A DNA stretch of 5,981 nt from Vulcanimicrobiota bacterium (GTDB lineage Bacteria > Vulcanimicrobiota > Vulcanimicrobiia > Vulcanimicrobiales > Vulcanimicrobiaceae), in assembly GCA_030038335.1 (NCBI GenBank), contig JASHPC010000005.1:1-5981 (forward strand), written 5' to 3'. Below the pieces are notes generated by a model. It was not told where the DNA came from. It saw nothing but the letters and a program-made list of their open reading frames with translations, and made no database searches. A program made the translations under genes and the position numbers. Below, in pieces: positions 5,675-5,981 of the stretch (the first letter of the stretch is position 1; each line of letters starts with the position of its first letter).

Positions 5675-5981
5675 ACCGTACTCATGACGGCATCGTGAAA
5701 CGCTTGCGGATCGATGGCCGGATACCGGTACAGGGTCGACTCGATGGCATTGTAGTATGCTTCGATATCCGACGGCGTCACGAGATGCAAGCGAAGCATA
5801 GCGGCGACATCGAGCCGATCTTGTTCGTGCCCGCGCTCAATCTTTGCAAGCGCTTGTGCGCAGAGCTCGAAGTGGCGCACGACAAGGTGCCCAACCTGCG
5901 TTATGTAAGGACTTCGTTCCTGCCAGCCTTCTCGTACTGGAATGAACTGGTCGGGTGCGGCAAGCTCCACGTTAATCGATA
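5659..5981 (-). CDS. DUF6036-type nucleotidyltransferase-like protein, C-terminal part (partial)
   Basis: The reading frame is open to the right edge, so the N-terminus is missing. A GTG at 5970 is the first start-like codon, but the preceding codons (Ser-Ile-Asn) read smoothly into VELAAPDQFIP, so I treat it as internal. From that valine, landmarks are PDQFIPV at 6-12, GWQERSP at 15-21, ALAKIERGHEQDRLDV at 40-55 and RYPAIDPQAF at 82-91. The PD-x-FIP, then A-L-x-KIERG-x-x-x-D-x-x-DV, then IDP layout recalls the C-terminal half of DUF6036 nucleotidyltransferases, distant relatives of AbiEii-type toxins. The catalytic GS and DxD motifs would lie beyond the edge, so activity cannot be judged. 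The assignment rests on recalled family pattern. An unrelated hypothetical protein remains possible. The 3' end overlaps the CHY gene by 16 bp. Confidence 0.6.
   Translation of the reverse strand, partial: SINVELAAPDQFIPVREGWQERSPYITQVGHLVVRHFELCAQALAKIERGHEQDRLDVAAMLRLHLVTPSDIEAYYNAIESTLYRYPAIDPQAFHDAVMSTVHGSK

Overview
The window is a densely packed, GC-rich bacterial chromosomal segment with eight protein-coding genes, the last of them cut by the right edge. I see no tRNA, rRNA, CRISPR array, insertion sequence or phage gene. A coproheme decarboxylase-type ChdC/HemQ gene points towards the coproporphyrin-dependent heme route, which is known from actinobacteria, firmicutes and several related or uncultivated phyla. 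The base composition and absence of strong Shine-Dalgarno sites at most starts would fit a high-GC soil-type lineage, but I cannot name the phylum from this sequence.

Left half (about 11-2806, plus strand): a tight four-gene run that looks like one operon. It consists of nrdR (repressor of ribonucleotide reductase genes), dut (dUTPase), a panE-like ketopantoate reductase, and chdC/hemQ. Spacing is 6 bp between nrdR and dut, a 4-bp overlap between dut and panE, and 2 bp between panE and chdC. The first two genes both act on deoxynucleotide pools. The other two make cofactors (CoA precursor and heme). In front of nrdR there is a perfect TATAAT, then a partly palindromic site resembling a NrdR box, then an AAAGGA ribosome-binding site. 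Together these suggest autoregulation and a start at CTG 61 rather than at the in-frame ATG 19.

Middle (2795-5316, minus strand): two genes in the order lipase, then polytopic membrane protein, overlapping by 7 bp. The first encodes a predicted secreted alpha/beta hydrolase of the secretory-lipase type with a complete Ser-Asp-His triad. The second encodes an uncharacterised multi-pass membrane protein with GT-C-like features. The membrane protein gene converges on chdC and overlaps its 3' end by 12 bp.

Right end (5354-5981): a small CHY-type zinc-finger protein gene on the plus strand is divergent from the lipase across a 37-bp gap. It converges with, and overlaps by 16 bp, the 3' end of a partial minus-strand gene resembling the C-terminal part of DUF6036-type nucleotidyltransferases.

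Most of the window is ordinary housekeeping and accessory metabolism. The points most worth a second look are the nrdR leader and start, a compensated rearrangement of the NrdR zinc ribbon, a shortened NADPH-binding half in the PanE-like protein, and the truncated nucleotidyltransferase-like gene at the right edge.
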